From Thermoplasmata archaeon (GTDB taxonomy: Archaea; Thermoplasmatota; Thermoplasmata; Thermoplasmatales; Thermoplasmataceae), in the NCBI GenBank assembly GCA_021811525.1, contig JAJZOK010000050.1, positions 1-63,365 on the forward strand: DNA of 63,365 bases, in the 5' to 3' direction. Numbering within the stretch: the first letter of the stretch is position 1; the number at the start of each line of letters is the position of its first letter. Both the position numbers and the translations under genes were made by a program. This document shows positions 43,642 through 52,716 of this stretch, one piece after another. The notes under the pieces were generated by a model, which worked only from the letters and a program-made list of their open reading frames with translations, did no database searches and was not told the origin of the DNA.

Positions 43642-44721
43642 TTAAGATACTTCTATAAGTTCCCTTGGCGCAGTGGTGATAAGTTCGAAACCATCCTTCT
43701 TGACGATGACATCATCTTCGATCCTCACACCACCAACTTTAGGTATGTATACCCCCGGCTCAACTGTAACGACCATGTTCTCTTTAAGAGGGAAGTCAAA
43801 GCTGGAGGCCAGCGCAGGATGATCATGAACATCCATTCCAAGGCCATGGCCAAGGGAATGTATGAACCTGCCCTTGAATTTGGAGTCGTCGATCACTTTT
43901 CTCGCCCTGAGATCAACATCCCTTCCATTGACATTCTCCTTGATGATGTTCATGCTCTCAGTCTGTGCCTTGTAAACGATATCGTACATTTCCTTCATTT
44001 CCTCTGTGGCTTTGCCGAACACCACAGTTCTGGTTATGTCTGAACAATATCTTTTGTATCTCGCACCGAAGTCCATCAGCACAAATTCATTCTTCTTGAG
44101 TTTTCTGTCTCCGGGTGCATAGTGAGGCATGGATGCGTTTTCCCCGAAGGCGACGATGGATGTAAATGACGGTTCTGAGGCACCTAGCTTCATCATCTCG
44201 TATGCCAATTCAGATGCCACTTCACTTTCAGTCATGCCGACGTGAAGCTTGCCAATTACCTTTTCAAATGCTTCGCTTCCAATCTTGGCAGCTTGCCTGA
44301 GCCTGGAGAGCTCTTCCGGGTTCTTCATTCTCCTGGACTCCAAAATAGAATTAGATACGTCAATGAATTCCTTGTCCGGTATGACCCTGAGGAGCCTCTT
44401 ATACTGCTCTAGTGTGAGAGATGAATAGTTCAGGCCCACTACATTTGTGTTCTTCAGGTTCTCTTTAACGGCGTTTTCAAAATCTCCCCTTCCGTTGGCA
44501 ACGATTACTTCAAGGCCGGTTTGCCTTGCTGTTTCCTCCTCCAGGGCAGAGGTTATGATCTTGAGTTCATCTGGTTTAACAATAAGTGCGGAACCCTCAA
44601 AGAGTCCACCCGAAACTCCAGTAAGGTAGAAGAATGTCTTGTCAACACTGTTTTCATCCCCCTGAACAATCAGGATTGCATCGGTTTCCCTTGCATAGTC
44701 AAATATTCTCTTGAAGTCCAT
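43642..44721 (-). CDS. pepQ: Xaa-Pro dipeptidase/aminopeptidase (M24)
   Basis: 359 residues from ATG at 44721. The C-terminal pita-bread domain has all dinuclear-metal ligands: LMDFGARYKRYCSDITRTV (two Asp), HSLGHGLGMDVHD (His), MVVTVEPGVYIP (Glu) and VRIEDDVIV (Glu). The N-terminal creatinase-like domain is complete. It cleaves Xaa-Pro peptides in the cytosol. A TTG five codons upstream is an alternative start, disfavoured by the TATA spacing. Confidence 0.93.
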   Translation of the reverse strand: MDFKRIFDYARETDAILIVQGDENSVDKTFFYLTGVSGGLFEGSALIVKPDELKIITSALEEETARQTGLEVIVANGRGDFENAVKENLKNTNVVGLNYSSLTLEQYKRLLRVIPDKEFIDVSNSILESRRMKNPEELSRLRQAAKIGSEAFEKVIGKLHVGMTESEVASELAYEMMKLGASEPSFTSIVAFGENASMPHYAPGDRKLKKNEFVLMDFGARYKRYCSDITRTVVFGKATEEMKEMYDIVYKAQTESMNIIKENVNGRDVDLRARKVIDDSKFKGRFIHSLGHGLGMDVHDHPALASSFDFPLKENMVVTVEPGVYIPKVGGVRIEDDVIVKKDGFELITTAPRELIEVS

Positions 44722-44745
44722 AATATCAATTGACAATATATTGCG

Positions 44746-44753
44746 TGTTAAAA
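44746..44753 (-). promoter_or_regulatory. TATA box for pepQ-priL
   Basis: On the minus strand TTTTAACA is centred about 28 nt before the ATG at 44721, giving leaderless spacing for the pepQ-priL message. Confidence 0.45.
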
Positions 44754-44837
44754 CCTTTTGTGGAATCCTTGTGTATGTTTCTGTATCTTGGGTATAAGAT
44801 AGGTTAAAGGTTTATTCCCATAAGGAATACAGAGACA

Positions 44838-45473
44838 GTGAGATTAACTGAAACTTTCCACAGCATCCAGGGCGAAGGGACGCTTATGGGGATTCCAATG
44901 TTCTTTGTTAGAACGAACAGATGCAACCTTAGATGCAAATGGTGCGATTCCACTTATACTTTTGAAGGTGGCTCTGAAAAGGAACTCACGGATATCCTGA
45001 AAGAAGTGTATGCCACGCCAGAAGAATGGGTTTGTTTTACTGGAGGGGAACCACTTCTACAAAGGGAAGCTGAGGATTTTGTCAAGAAAGCGGTCGCAGC
45101 TGGAAAGAAAGTGCTCATCGAAACGGGAGGTTCCCTTCCAGTTCATAAGTACACACAGATTCCAGGCACCCTAATTGATATGGATGTTAAGACACCTTCA
45201 TCCGGAGAGGAAAAATCTATTCATTTACCAAACCTCCAGTCACTGCGCCAGACTGATTACATAAAATTTGTAATCAAGGACGAAACGGATTACAAATATG
45301 CTTCAGATTTCATTTCTTCCCACAGAGGGGAGATAAACAGTGAGATAATCATGCAGCCTGCATGGGGTACGGACCTGAAATGGCTAGTTGAACTGGCCTT
45401 GATGGATAACCTGAAAGTCAGGGTCCTTACTCAGCTCCATAAGCTCATTTGGGGAGAAGTCCCCGGAGTATAA
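44838..45473 (+). CDS. queE: 7-carboxy-7-deazaguanine synthase
   Basis: 211 residues from GTG. The radical SAM motif is CNLRCKWCDSTYTF (CxxxCxxC, about 31-44), preceded by FHSIQGEGTLMGIPMFFVRT, which is diagnostic of QueE. CFTGGEPLLQ is the SAM-binding GGE. It makes the CDG ring for archaeosine in tRNA. No other archaeosine gene is adjacent; the dihydroorotase follows 5 nt later. Confidence 0.94.
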   Translation: MRLTETFHSIQGEGTLMGIPMFFVRTNRCNLRCKWCDSTYTFEGGSEKELTDILKEVYATPEEWVCFTGGEPLLQREAEDFVKKAVAAGKKVLIETGGSLPVHKYTQIPGTLIDMDVKTPSSGEEKSIHLPNLQSLRQTDYIKFVIKDETDYKYASDFISSHRGEINSEIIMQPAWGTDLKWLVELALMDNLKVRVLTQLHKLIWGEVPGV

Positions 45474-45478
45474 TCCCT

Positions 45479-46732
45479 ATGGCGTTTGATACAATTCTTG
45501 TTGGCAAGTTTTACTTTCAGGGACAGTTCCGGGATCTGGAAATTGGCATAAGAAATGGAGTGATAGAAAAGATCGGCAAAGACCTGAAGGGCGGAACCAG
45601 GAAGGAGCTTGAAGGTGCAATTTTTCCAGCCGGGACTGATACGCATGTGCATTTTCGCGACCCGGGAGAGACACATAAAGAGGACTTTTCCACTGGTACC
45701 ATTTCCGCTGCCTATGGGGGTACCACTACCATATTCGACATGCCCAACAACAAGGCACCTATTCTTGACTACGCGGCTTTTGATGATAAGCTTCACACCG
45801 TCCGAAGTAAAGCATACGTTGACTTCGGGCTTTATTCAATGTTTACCGGTAAAAATTCTCAGATTATAGACAAAAGAAGCAGCTCCATAAAGATCTATCT
45901 TGGGGGCAGCACAAATTCCCTTCCCGTGGGTGATATCCAGGATAAGGAACTAAAAGGTTTAAGTGAACTGGGCAAACCTGTTGTATTCCACGGGGAAGAT
46001 GCAGTTTGCCTTGCAAGACATAAAAAAGATGAGGTACACTCCCTATCGGAACATGAACTTAGCAGACCAGAGATATGCGAAACCGAATCTGCCAGGACTA
46101 TTCTCAATCTAGGAATAGGACGCTCCTTAATGGGGCATATAAGCACTCCCGAAAGCCTTGATATACTTCAGGGAAAAGTCAAGGGCGAGGTGACGCCACA
46201 CCATCTTCTCCTCAATACCGACTCAGAATCTGGCTCCTGGGGAAAAGTGAACCCGCCCCTGAGGAACAGAAGTACTCAGGAAAATAATCTCCAGGCTTAC
46301 CTGGATGGTAAATATGATCTACTTTCCTCAGATCACGCGCCACACACCGAGCATGACAAGGAAGAGTTTCCTCAGGCGCCCTCTGGCATAATAGGGGTGG
46401 AAACAAGAATACCGCTGCTTCTCGCACTTGTTCAGAAGAAAGTCCTGAGTTTTGAAGTGTTTTACAATACTGCAATAAGGAACCCTGCGGAGTTCATGGG
46501 AATTCGCAAGGGAAAACTTGAGGTAGGATATTTTGCTGATTTCTTCAGTTTCAGGCTAAGCGGTGTCAAAAGACTGAGCCAGGAAAGGCTTCATTCCAAA
46601 ACACCAGTATCGCCCTTCAATGAATTTTCCGTTGTCTTTCCAGATGATGTTACTTTGCGAGGAGATTTTCTTATTGAATCAGGAGAATTGGTTGAAGACA
46701 GGATTGGCAGGCATGTTGAAGAATTAAAATGA
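45479..46732 (+). CDS. pyrC: dihydroorotase
   Basis: 417 residues from ATG at 45479; an in-frame TTG at 45449 lies inside queE and is less likely. Metal ligands are in GTDTHVHFRDPGETHKEDF (HxH, about 58) and LLSSDHAPHTEHDKEE (about 285), with VVFHGEDA and VTPHHLLL between. It closes carbamoyl-aspartate to dihydroorotate in pyrimidine synthesis, the step after the ATCase encoded at 16-17 kb. The end overlaps the convergent phosphatase by 9 nt. Confidence 0.94.
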   Translation: MAFDTILVGKFYFQGQFRDLEIGIRNGVIEKIGKDLKGGTRKELEGAIFPAGTDTHVHFRDPGETHKEDFSTGTISAAYGGTTTIFDMPNNKAPILDYAAFDDKLHTVRSKAYVDFGLYSMFTGKNSQIIDKRSSSIKIYLGGSTNSLPVGDIQDKELKGLSELGKPVVFHGEDAVCLARHKKDEVHSLSEHELSRPEICETESARTILNLGIGRSLMGHISTPESLDILQGKVKGEVTPHHLLLNTDSESGSWGKVNPPLRNRSTQENNLQAYLDGKYDLLSSDHAPHTEHDKEEFPQAPSGIIGVETRIPLLLALVQKKVLSFEVFYNTAIRNPAEFMGIRKGKLEVGYFADFFSFRLSGVKRLSQERLHSKTPVSPFNEFSVVFPDDVTLRGDFLIESGELVEDRIGRHVEELK

Positions 46733-47395
46733 CCTGATGTTCCGCAAGACTTCGGCCACGCCATCTCCATCATTTTCCTTTAGAATATGATCCGCAATAG
46801 ACTTCAGGCTATCTTCTGCATTAGAAGGAACCACTTTTACAACATTTTTCTTGAACATTGGAGCGTCATTATATGCATCCCCCATGACTAGAATCTCATC
46901 ATAATCCAGTGAGTACGTATCTTTAAGCTTCTCCAAGGCAAACCCTTTATCCTGTCCCTTATTGAGAAGATGCCAGGAATAGCCACTGTCCACTGTTACA
47001 AGACCGACCTTTTGCGCATCTGCAGTAATCTCTTCGGGGGACGCCCCAGCGAGGACATAAGCCATCGATGTGAGCCGCCACCTGTTTGAAAGTATTCCCT
47101 CTACCTTGCCTTCACTCTCCAACCTGTCAAAAAATTTCTTCGGCATATCCATTGAAAAAAAAGTGGAAATTTCATCATTCTGGAACATTGCACCTCCATT
47201 TTCAGCAAAAACCGGAGCCTTGATCCCGACGAATGTCTTCAGGCCATACATCACAGGAACTACATTCCCGCTTGCCAGGCTAACAATGATTCCATCCTTC
47301 TGAGCCTTTCTGATTGCTTCCACAGCTCTTGTGGAGATGAGCCTTCCGGGATCTGTCAGAGTGCCATCCACATCAAGAAGGACAAGTTTAATCAT
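46724..47395 (-). CDS. pgp: phosphoglycolate phosphatase, archaeal HAD type
   Basis: 223 residues from ATG at 47395; the frame extends upstream without a sensible protein. HAD motif I is LLDVDGTLTD (about 6-15), motif II lies in VSLASGN, and motif IV is MGDAYNDAPMF (about 172). The Cof-type cap and length match the Thermoplasma acidophilum enzyme of this class. It removes phosphoglycolate; other sugar phosphates are possible. Confidence 0.88.
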   Translation of the reverse strand: MIKLVLLDVDGTLTDPGRLISTRAVEAIRKAQKDGIIVSLASGNVVPVMYGLKTFVGIKAPVFAENGGAMFQNDEISTFFSMDMPKKFFDRLESEGKVEGILSNRWRLTSMAYVLAGASPEEITADAQKVGLVTVDSGYSWHLLNKGQDKGFALEKLKDTYSLDYDEILVMGDAYNDAPMFKKNVVKVVPSNAEDSLKSIADHILKENDGDGVAEVLRNIRSF

Positions 47396-47421
47396 TGGTG
47401 GTAATTTCCTGACTATTAATA

Positions 47422-47718
47422 ATGGTACACCGCAGAAAAGCACCGCCTCCAAAGGACATTGCCATGGAGAGAATCGAAAAACTGTCAAAATTAGCCAGGG
47501 AAACTCCAGATTTAGAATTCAGCAGGCGATACATGCGACTGGCAGAGACTATGGCAAAACGGATCGATATATCGCTGCCGATTGACATAAAGAGGTCCTT
47601 CTGTAAAAAATGCGGACTGCCTTATGGAAAACTAACCAAGGTTAGAATCAAGCGCGGACTTTGTATCATAACATGCAGCCATTGCAATGATTTGAGAAGG
47701 ATCCCTTACAGAAATTAG
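47422..47718 (+). CDS. rnp4: ribonuclease P protein component 4 (Rpp21)
   Basis: 98 residues. A helical basic N-terminal half (AMERIEKLSKLARETPDLEF, then SRRYMRLAETMAKRI) is followed by a zinc ribbon formed by FCKKCGLPYG and ITCSHCND. This is the Rpp21/Rpr2 family, an archaeal RNase P subunit for tRNA 5' processing. It lies in a short divergent gap from the phosphatase. Confidence 0.92.
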   Translation: MVHRRKAPPPKDIAMERIEKLSKLARETPDLEFSRRYMRLAETMAKRIDISLPIDIKRSFCKKCGLPYGKLTKVRIKRGLCIITCSHCNDLRRIPYRN

Positions 47719-47897
47719 AATTGGGGACAAAGATAAGTTACTTAATTCCGAAACTTGCCATTTGAGCAATCAATTCAGAGTTTGAAATGCAACGATTTCA
47801 TTTCTTAACTGCAAAATTGTCAAATTGCCATCCAAATTATATTCACTTTAAGTCCATTAATATTTTTTCAGGTAATAATCCGAGTCCCTATCAGAAT

Positions 47898-47954
47898 TAT
47901 TAAATAAACCCACTTTGTATCTTTTTAAAAGCCCCTGCAGTCAACAGGGGCTTT
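47898..47954 (+). promoter_or_regulatory. permease promoter with a strong 5' hairpin
   Basis: A TTATTAAATA box (47898-47907) predicts transcription from about 47930. A perfect 10-bp inverted repeat follows: AAAGCCCCTG (47928-47937), loop CAGTCAA, CAGGGGCTTT (47945-47954). The ribosome site AAAGGTG (47957-47963) and the ATG at 47973 come just after. A second A/T box (TTTTTAAAA, 47922-47930) would instead place the hairpin over the transcript start as an operator. It looks like an intrinsic terminator but the U-run is only three long. Confidence 0.6.
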
Positions 47955-47972
47955 GGTAAAGGTGTAAACAAA

Positions 47973-49565
47973 ATGGTTGATGAGGGTTACGAAAAAACAG
48001 CAGAATCTAACTTACAGGGCAAAGGTGAGTACAAGAAGGAGTTGAACTTCTGGCATGTAGTGCTGCTCACTGTTGGAGCGATTTTTGGCTCAGCTGTGGC
48101 ATTTGTGCCTATATATGTACTCGCCTATGGAGGTCCTGCAGGGCTTCTTGCATGGCCTATTGCTCTTGTATTGATTCTGCCTATTGCATTCGTGTATGTG
48201 GAACTGGGCGCAATGTGGCCCAGGGCAGGCGGAGTGGCTTACTATCCCGCGCGGAGCCATGGAACACTGGTAGGTCTTATCAATGGTTGGAGCACATTTA
48301 TAGGGTATACCCTCGCTCTACCGACACAGGTTGCTGTAGTCATTGAGTATATCGGTTTTTACTATCCCCCTGTGTATACCAACGGGGTCATCACTCCCCT
48401 TGGGATTGTAATCGGAATCGTGATGCTGTTCCTCATATTCGTTGTAGAAGTGCGCCACGTAAAGGTTATTGGAAATGTAAACAATGCGTTCACACTTGCA
48501 AAAGCCTCCCTGATGGTAATCATAGCACTTGTGCTTATTTCATTCTTCAGGGTAGCCAACTTCACTGCTAATGGTGGATTTGCTCCAATGGGAGTAAGCG
48601 GTATTTTCCTTGCTATTTCTGCAACGATCTTTGCCTATGCCGGTTTCAGGCAGCCAATCGACTATGCAGAAGAAGTCAAAAACCCAGGAAAGTTCCTTCC
48701 GAGAGCAATCGCAATCTCACTAGTCATAGTCATGATCCTCTACGTGCTGGAAAGCCTTGCATTCCTCGGTACACTTGACTGGGGAAAACTTGGGTTGACT
48801 GCGGGTTCATGGAGCAGTCTGTTCAGTCTCGGATCTCCGTTTACATCAGCTTCGGTTAACGTTGGCCTTGCTGCATTCGGAGTCCTTGCGGTTATCGTCA
48901 TTATCATCGCTTCGTTCAGTGATGGCCTGGTTTACTGGGGTGGCGCTGCAAGAATAGGCAACACTATGTCAAGGTACAACAGGTACTTCCCTAACTTCTT
49001 CTCAGACCTAAGCGACAAGGGAATTCCTTTCAACTCTGTTGTAGTGGTATTTGTAATAGCTGTTTTCTACCTTATACTGCTGCCTTCCTTTGCATCCCTC
49101 ATAGGTGTGTTCGTGGACGCCGTAGTTATTTCTTACGCACAATCTGCTATCAGCCTTGCCATTTTCAGGGAGAGGCATCCTGACGAGAACAGACCTTACA
49201 AACTTCCTGCATACAAGATAACGGCCCCACTTGCATATGTGCTGGCCGGGCTCCTGGTATACTGGTCAGGCTTTACTGCTGTATCTATCAGCATAGCATC
49301 AGTGTATGCCGGGCTTCTCTTCCTCATATTGGCCAAAAGAAAGAAGAACTTTTCAATTGAGGATCTGTATGCCGGAATGTGGCTTCCATTCTACCTTTTC
49401 ACAGTGGTAGTTCTCTCGTATTTTGGAAGCTCGTTCTTTGGAGGCACAAATTTCCTGCCATTCCCCTTCGACAACGTGGCGTTCATACTGGACACTGTGC
49501 TCTTCTACTTCATAGGGTTCCATTCTGGCTTGGCATACAAAGGGAAGGGAGTTACAGATATCTAA
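47973..49565 (+). CDS. APC-family amino acid permease
   Basis: 530 residues with about twelve TM helices. The first helix carries the substrate-binding break VLLTVGAIFGSAVAFVPIYV, and the loop YAGFRQPIDYAEEVKNPGKFLP between helices 6 and 7 is typical of the APC superfamily. It probably exchanges or takes up amino acids with protons, suiting the large proton gradient of acidophiles. Substrate unknown. It is a single gene with a notable 5' hairpin and a T-run terminator. Confidence 0.9.
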   Translation: MVDEGYEKTAESNLQGKGEYKKELNFWHVVLLTVGAIFGSAVAFVPIYVLAYGGPAGLLAWPIALVLILPIAFVYVELGAMWPRAGGVAYYPARSHGTLVGLINGWSTFIGYTLALPTQVAVVIEYIGFYYPPVYTNGVITPLGIVIGIVMLFLIFVVEVRHVKVIGNVNNAFTLAKASLMVIIALVLISFFRVANFTANGGFAPMGVSGIFLAISATIFAYAGFRQPIDYAEEVKNPGKFLPRAIAISLVIVMILYVLESLAFLGTLDWGKLGLTAGSWSSLFSLGSPFTSASVNVGLAAFGVLAVIVIIIASFSDGLVYWGGAARIGNTMSRYNRYFPNFFSDLSDKGIPFNSVVVVFVIAVFYLILLPSFASLIGVFVDAVVISYAQSAISLAIFRERHPDENRPYKLPAYKITAPLAYVLAGLLVYWSGFTAVSISIASVYAGLLFLILAKRKKNFSIEDLYAGMWLPFYLFTVVVLSYFGSSFFGGTNFLPFPFDNVAFILDTVLFYFIGFHSGLAYKGKGVTDI

Positions 49566-49585
49566 TAAATCTGCAACAAACCAAA

Positions 49586-49597
49586 TTTTTTTAAAAT
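49586..49597. terminator. T-rich terminator between convergent genes
   Basis: Seven T in a row (49586-49592) follow the permease stop and continue as A/T sequence into the 3' end of the convergent deacetylase gene. Poly-T is the usual archaeal stop signal. Confidence 0.5.
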
Positions 49598-50485
49598 TTA
49601 TTCTTTTTTAAATTTTTCTATCCAGAACCTGGCAATTTCTTCTCTTGTTGCAATCCACACATCATTGAAACTACACACGTAATCCAGGAATCTTGACAGC
49701 GCAGTAAAGCGTCCAGGCCTCCCCGTTACCCTGACATGAAACGCGGCAGTCATCATTTTTGAATTCTTTTGCGATTCTCTGTGAAGCACATCGAATGTGT
49801 CCCTAAGGTATGAGAGAAACTCTTCAGCGTTTGCAAACCTGTTCATTGGGTTCTGGAAATGGAAGTCATTGGCATCTGGAGTATAAGGGACAATGAGAAG
49901 GCCTGTGTCTCTGTCATAATATGGGATATCATCGGCGTAGGAATCTGAGTCATAGATGAAATTAGGAAACTGGGTGAGGGTTTTGACTGTGTTTTCACTG
50001 GGTTCCCTGGCATAGAATCCAGTTGGCTTCCTTCCTGTTATTGCTTCTATAGCTTCTATGGAATTCCTGATCTCTTCTTTCTCCTCCTCCGGTGACATCT
50101 TGAACAACTCCCTCCAGCCATAACCATGATCACAGATCTCGTGGCCCCCTTTCACTATTTCCGAGGCCGCATCCGTATTTGCCTTTAAGGCAAGGGCCGA
50201 AGAGTAAAAAGTGGCATGCACACTCTTTCTCTCCAGTTCTGCAAGAATTCGCCATATACCCACTCTCTGTGCGTATTCATACACTGACTCCATGCCTACG
50301 TCCCTGACACTTATGTCGACAGGTGCGAATTCACCGATACTTTCAACTACACCGTCAGTGGCAACGGAATGCTCAGCCCCCTCCTCATAATTGAACACCA
50401 GCGATAGTGCCAATTTCTTGCCACCTGGCCATAAAAAAGATGGGGGATTTTTTCCATATCCCCTGAAATCCCTATAATTTTCCAT
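49598..50485 (-). CDS. PuuE-like polysaccharide deacetylase family hydrolase
   Basis: 295 residues of the NodB/CE4 fold in the PuuE-type allantoinase branch. RDFRGYGKNPPSFLWPGGKK and LSLVFNYEEGAEHSVATDG are the typical N-terminal segments, EICDHGYGWREL carries a metal-binding His region and YDSDSYADDIPYY a later active-site part. PuuE enzymes open allantoin without metal; related family members act on other amides or amidines. Purine breakdown genes are not adjacent, but the cyclase-family gene 67 nt upstream on the same strand is. Exact substrate unknown. Confidence 0.82.
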   Translation of the reverse strand: MENYRDFRGYGKNPPSFLWPGGKKLALSLVFNYEEGAEHSVATDGVVESIGEFAPVDISVRDVGMESVYEYAQRVGIWRILAELERKSVHATFYSSALALKANTDAASEIVKGGHEICDHGYGWRELFKMSPEEEKEEIRNSIEAIEAITGRKPTGFYAREPSENTVKTLTQFPNFIYDSDSYADDIPYYDRDTGLLIVPYTPDANDFHFQNPMNRFANAEEFLSYLRDTFDVLHRESQKNSKMMTAAFHVRVTGRPGRFTALSRFLDYVCSFNDVWIATREEIARFWIEKFKKE

Positions 50486-50552
50486 AAATAGGAATGGAGT
50501 TTTTCCAATATTATATTTCAGATTGACTTATTACACGTTCAATTCTACAGTT

Positions 50553-51206
50553 TCACTGCATATCCAGTGCAATAACTCTAGACATAGAACCGCTTGCGCC
50601 CCTGATCTTAAGAGGCAATGCAACCAGCAGGTATGGTTTGCCTGTCTGGAGCCTATCAAGGTTTGCCATGTCTTCGATGAAAGTAATGCCATATTTCTCG
50701 AGCCCCTTGTGAACTGGAAACTCAGTATGTGAGGCTGGTTCTATTCCTAGTGTGTCTATTCCAATAAGCTTGACACCATTCTTGCCGAAGAAGTCAATGG
50801 TATCTTCTGCCAGTCCGGGAAACTGGTGTTGCCATTCCTTAGTCTTTCCCCTTTTCTTGTCCCATCCCGTGTTGATAAGGACAGCGTGGTGGTTATACTC
50901 ACTTTTCCAGACTTTCTTGACATTCTCTAAGTGAATTTCCTCGCCAGCCAGTTCAGGCCTGATGCAATATGCCTCCTGTACGAGAGTTCCAAGATCTATC
51001 TTGTCAACCGGGACCCCTTTCGAATACATGTGAATTGGCGCATCGATGTGGGTTCCAGTATGGGTTGAGGAACTGTAATCCTCTTCTAAGTATCCATCTT
51101 TCTCGAAGGTTTGGACTGCTTTCAGTGTAATCTCCGGGTTTGTAGGCCAAGTAGCCATTCCTGGTTCAATGGTTACTGACAGGTCTATAATGCCTGATAT
51201 CTTCAT
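50553..51206 (-). CDS. cyclase-family metal-dependent hydrolase (kynurenine formamidase-like)
   Basis: 217 residues of the Cyclase/KynB superfamily. The metal motif HTGTHIDAPIHMYSKG (about 45-60, HxGTHxDxPxH) is intact, along with GIDTLGIEPASHTEFPVHKG (about 148-167) and a final PLKIRGASGSMSRVIAL. These enzymes hydrolyse N-formylkynurenine, isatin or similar amides. It is upstream of the PuuE-like gene on the same strand, so a small ring-opening or amide-hydrolysis operon is plausible. Confidence 0.85.
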   Translation of the reverse strand: MKISGIIDLSVTIEPGMATWPTNPEITLKAVQTFEKDGYLEEDYSSSTHTGTHIDAPIHMYSKGVPVDKIDLGTLVQEAYCIRPELAGEEIHLENVKKVWKSEYNHHAVLINTGWDKKRGKTKEWQHQFPGLAEDTIDFFGKNGVKLIGIDTLGIEPASHTEFPVHKGLEKYGITFIEDMANLDRLQTGKPYLLVALPLKIRGASGSMSRVIALDMQ

Positions 51207-51446
51207 GCCGCTTCAATCCTCTCTGTTTTTATTAGCCTTTCCAATGAATTATAAATAGATTTTCAGGTAACTTTAGGATTTTATCAAGGGATTTTCTCCC
51301 ATGTAAAGAGGTGCTTATAAAAAATAAACTTGAAATTATTGTAAATTCAAATATTCACTTAACTGTTAAAGCCCTTTAGAGAACCATTTGGTATATTTGT
51401 TTTCAATTGTATAAATTATAATGATATTCCGTTAATCATGCAACCA

Positions 51447-51454
51447 TTTTTAAA
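51447..51454 (+). promoter_or_regulatory. TATA box for the six-TM unknown gene
   Basis: TTTTTAAA is centred 26 nt before the TTG at 51476 and supports that codon as the leaderless start. The rest of the 51207-51475 gap is A/T-rich without other recognisable elements. Confidence 0.45.
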
Positions 51455-51475
51455 CCTGCGGATTGTATCTTACTG

Positions 51476-52189
51476 TTGGATATAACTCAGGAAGCCGCGA
51501 AATCCCTGATGAAATACAAAGTCACATTTTTTTTCGTTATTACTTATTGGATAATCGACCCAATTCTGTACCTGCACTTTGGGAATGCATATATTGCAGG
51601 TTCAACCACTGAGAATAAATGGTTGGTCTTCTTTGCAGGGCCATTCAGCTTTAGTGAGGATTTCAAAGCAAATACACCATTTAACCAGGCCCTTCAATAT
51701 GCTGCATTAAGTGCAAACTTTTGGATTACTGCAGGGACTATCTTTATTGGTGAACATATTGTAAAGGGAAATTACAGGATATTTGGATTTTCAATAACAA
51801 TGGGGAAGTCCTATATCATTGGAGTATGCGCTTCCTACTTGGTTTCAGGATTTATATTCCTTCTTCCCGCTGCACAACATCCAATTACTGGAACTTCCAT
51901 AATATCTTTGAGCCTGTTGCTTACCTACTTTGTCTCATATCCATGGGTTGTCATTAGAAGGCTCAGAAAATTAGGCGGTGAACAGAATCGAGCATCAATA
52001 AATGCACTATTGGCTTCATCTTCTGGAATAATTCTATTTGCCCTTTATTTCTATATAATTAACCCGGCCGCATATCTCCACATACTGGGTGCCTCAATAT
52101 TCGCCGCAATATACTCTATTTTAATACGGAGATCGATTAAGAACGTTAAAACTAATTCCGAAAATGAAGTAAAAGCACAAAAGTTTTAG
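51476..52189 (+). CDS. membrane protein with about six TM helices, unknown function
   Basis: 237 residues. Hydrophobic helices at about 14-36, 78-98, 110-135, 140-160, 176-194 and 198-215, with a long polar extracytoplasmic loop between the first two (about 40-70) and a charged C-terminal tail. Aromatic-rich. I do not recognise the family. The gene and its surroundings look more A/T-rich than neighbouring operons. Confidence 0.55.
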   Translation: MDITQEAAKSLMKYKVTFFFVITYWIIDPILYLHFGNAYIAGSTTENKWLVFFAGPFSFSEDFKANTPFNQALQYAALSANFWITAGTIFIGEHIVKGNYRIFGFSITMGKSYIIGVCASYLVSGFIFLLPAAQHPITGTSIISLSLLLTYFVSYPWVVIRRLRKLGGEQNRASINALLASSSGIILFALYFYIINPAAYLHILGASIFAAIYSILIRRSIKNVKTNSENEVKAQKF

Positions 52190-52286
52190 CTAATAGAGAT
52201 AAGTTCGCAACTGCAATCAGGGAATAAGCTCGTAAACATTCCATAATTATATTATGAATTTGAATTGCCGGTAAATAGGAACGTTA

Positions 52287-52514
52287 TCAATCGTTTAACG
52301 TCTCTATCTGGAACATGACTCTGAAGCCTTCAAGAGTAGCTTGAATTTTGTCCGCGAACCAGATTGAGTCATCGGTGGTTGCATTGTCTCCCCATTCGTA
52401 TATAAGATCCTGTTCTCCTATGACAGGCTTGAATCCAAGAGACCTCAACCTATTGATTACTTCACTGGGTTTGGCTCCCTCACTGGAGAATGTTACTTTA
52501 AGATAGGTTTTCAT
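52287..52514 (-). CDS. small soluble protein, ferredoxin-like fold candidate
   Basis: 75 residues with a beta-alpha-beta opening (YLKVTFSSEG, then PSEVINRLRSLGFKPVIGEQ) and a second helix (DSIWFADKIQATLEG) before a final strand. This resembles small ACT- or BON-like domains. No motif suggests a function. Isolated gene. Confidence 0.5.
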   Translation of the reverse strand: MKTYLKVTFSSEGAKPSEVINRLRSLGFKPVIGEQDLIYEWGDNATTDDSIWFADKIQATLEGFRVMFQIETLND

Positions 52515-52716
52515 AGGCTTCGATGCTTAATTGGAGGCATCTATAAAGTTTTTTCTTATAATACTCAACTTAATATGTGCGTATAGAAGCCTAATTTTAG
52601 CTGATTTTACGAAAGGCGTAAAACTGGAATAATATTGCAGGATAGGGAGATTAACCATATTTTGATTATCTACCTATCAAAGGGTCAATATGCTTGTTTT
52701 AAAAAAGAAGTAAAAA

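Noticed and set aside
47928..47954. Hairpin as a terminator of rnp4
   Set aside because: It is more than 200 nt downstream of rnp4, has only three U after the stem and lies next to a promoter and ribosome site of the permease gene.
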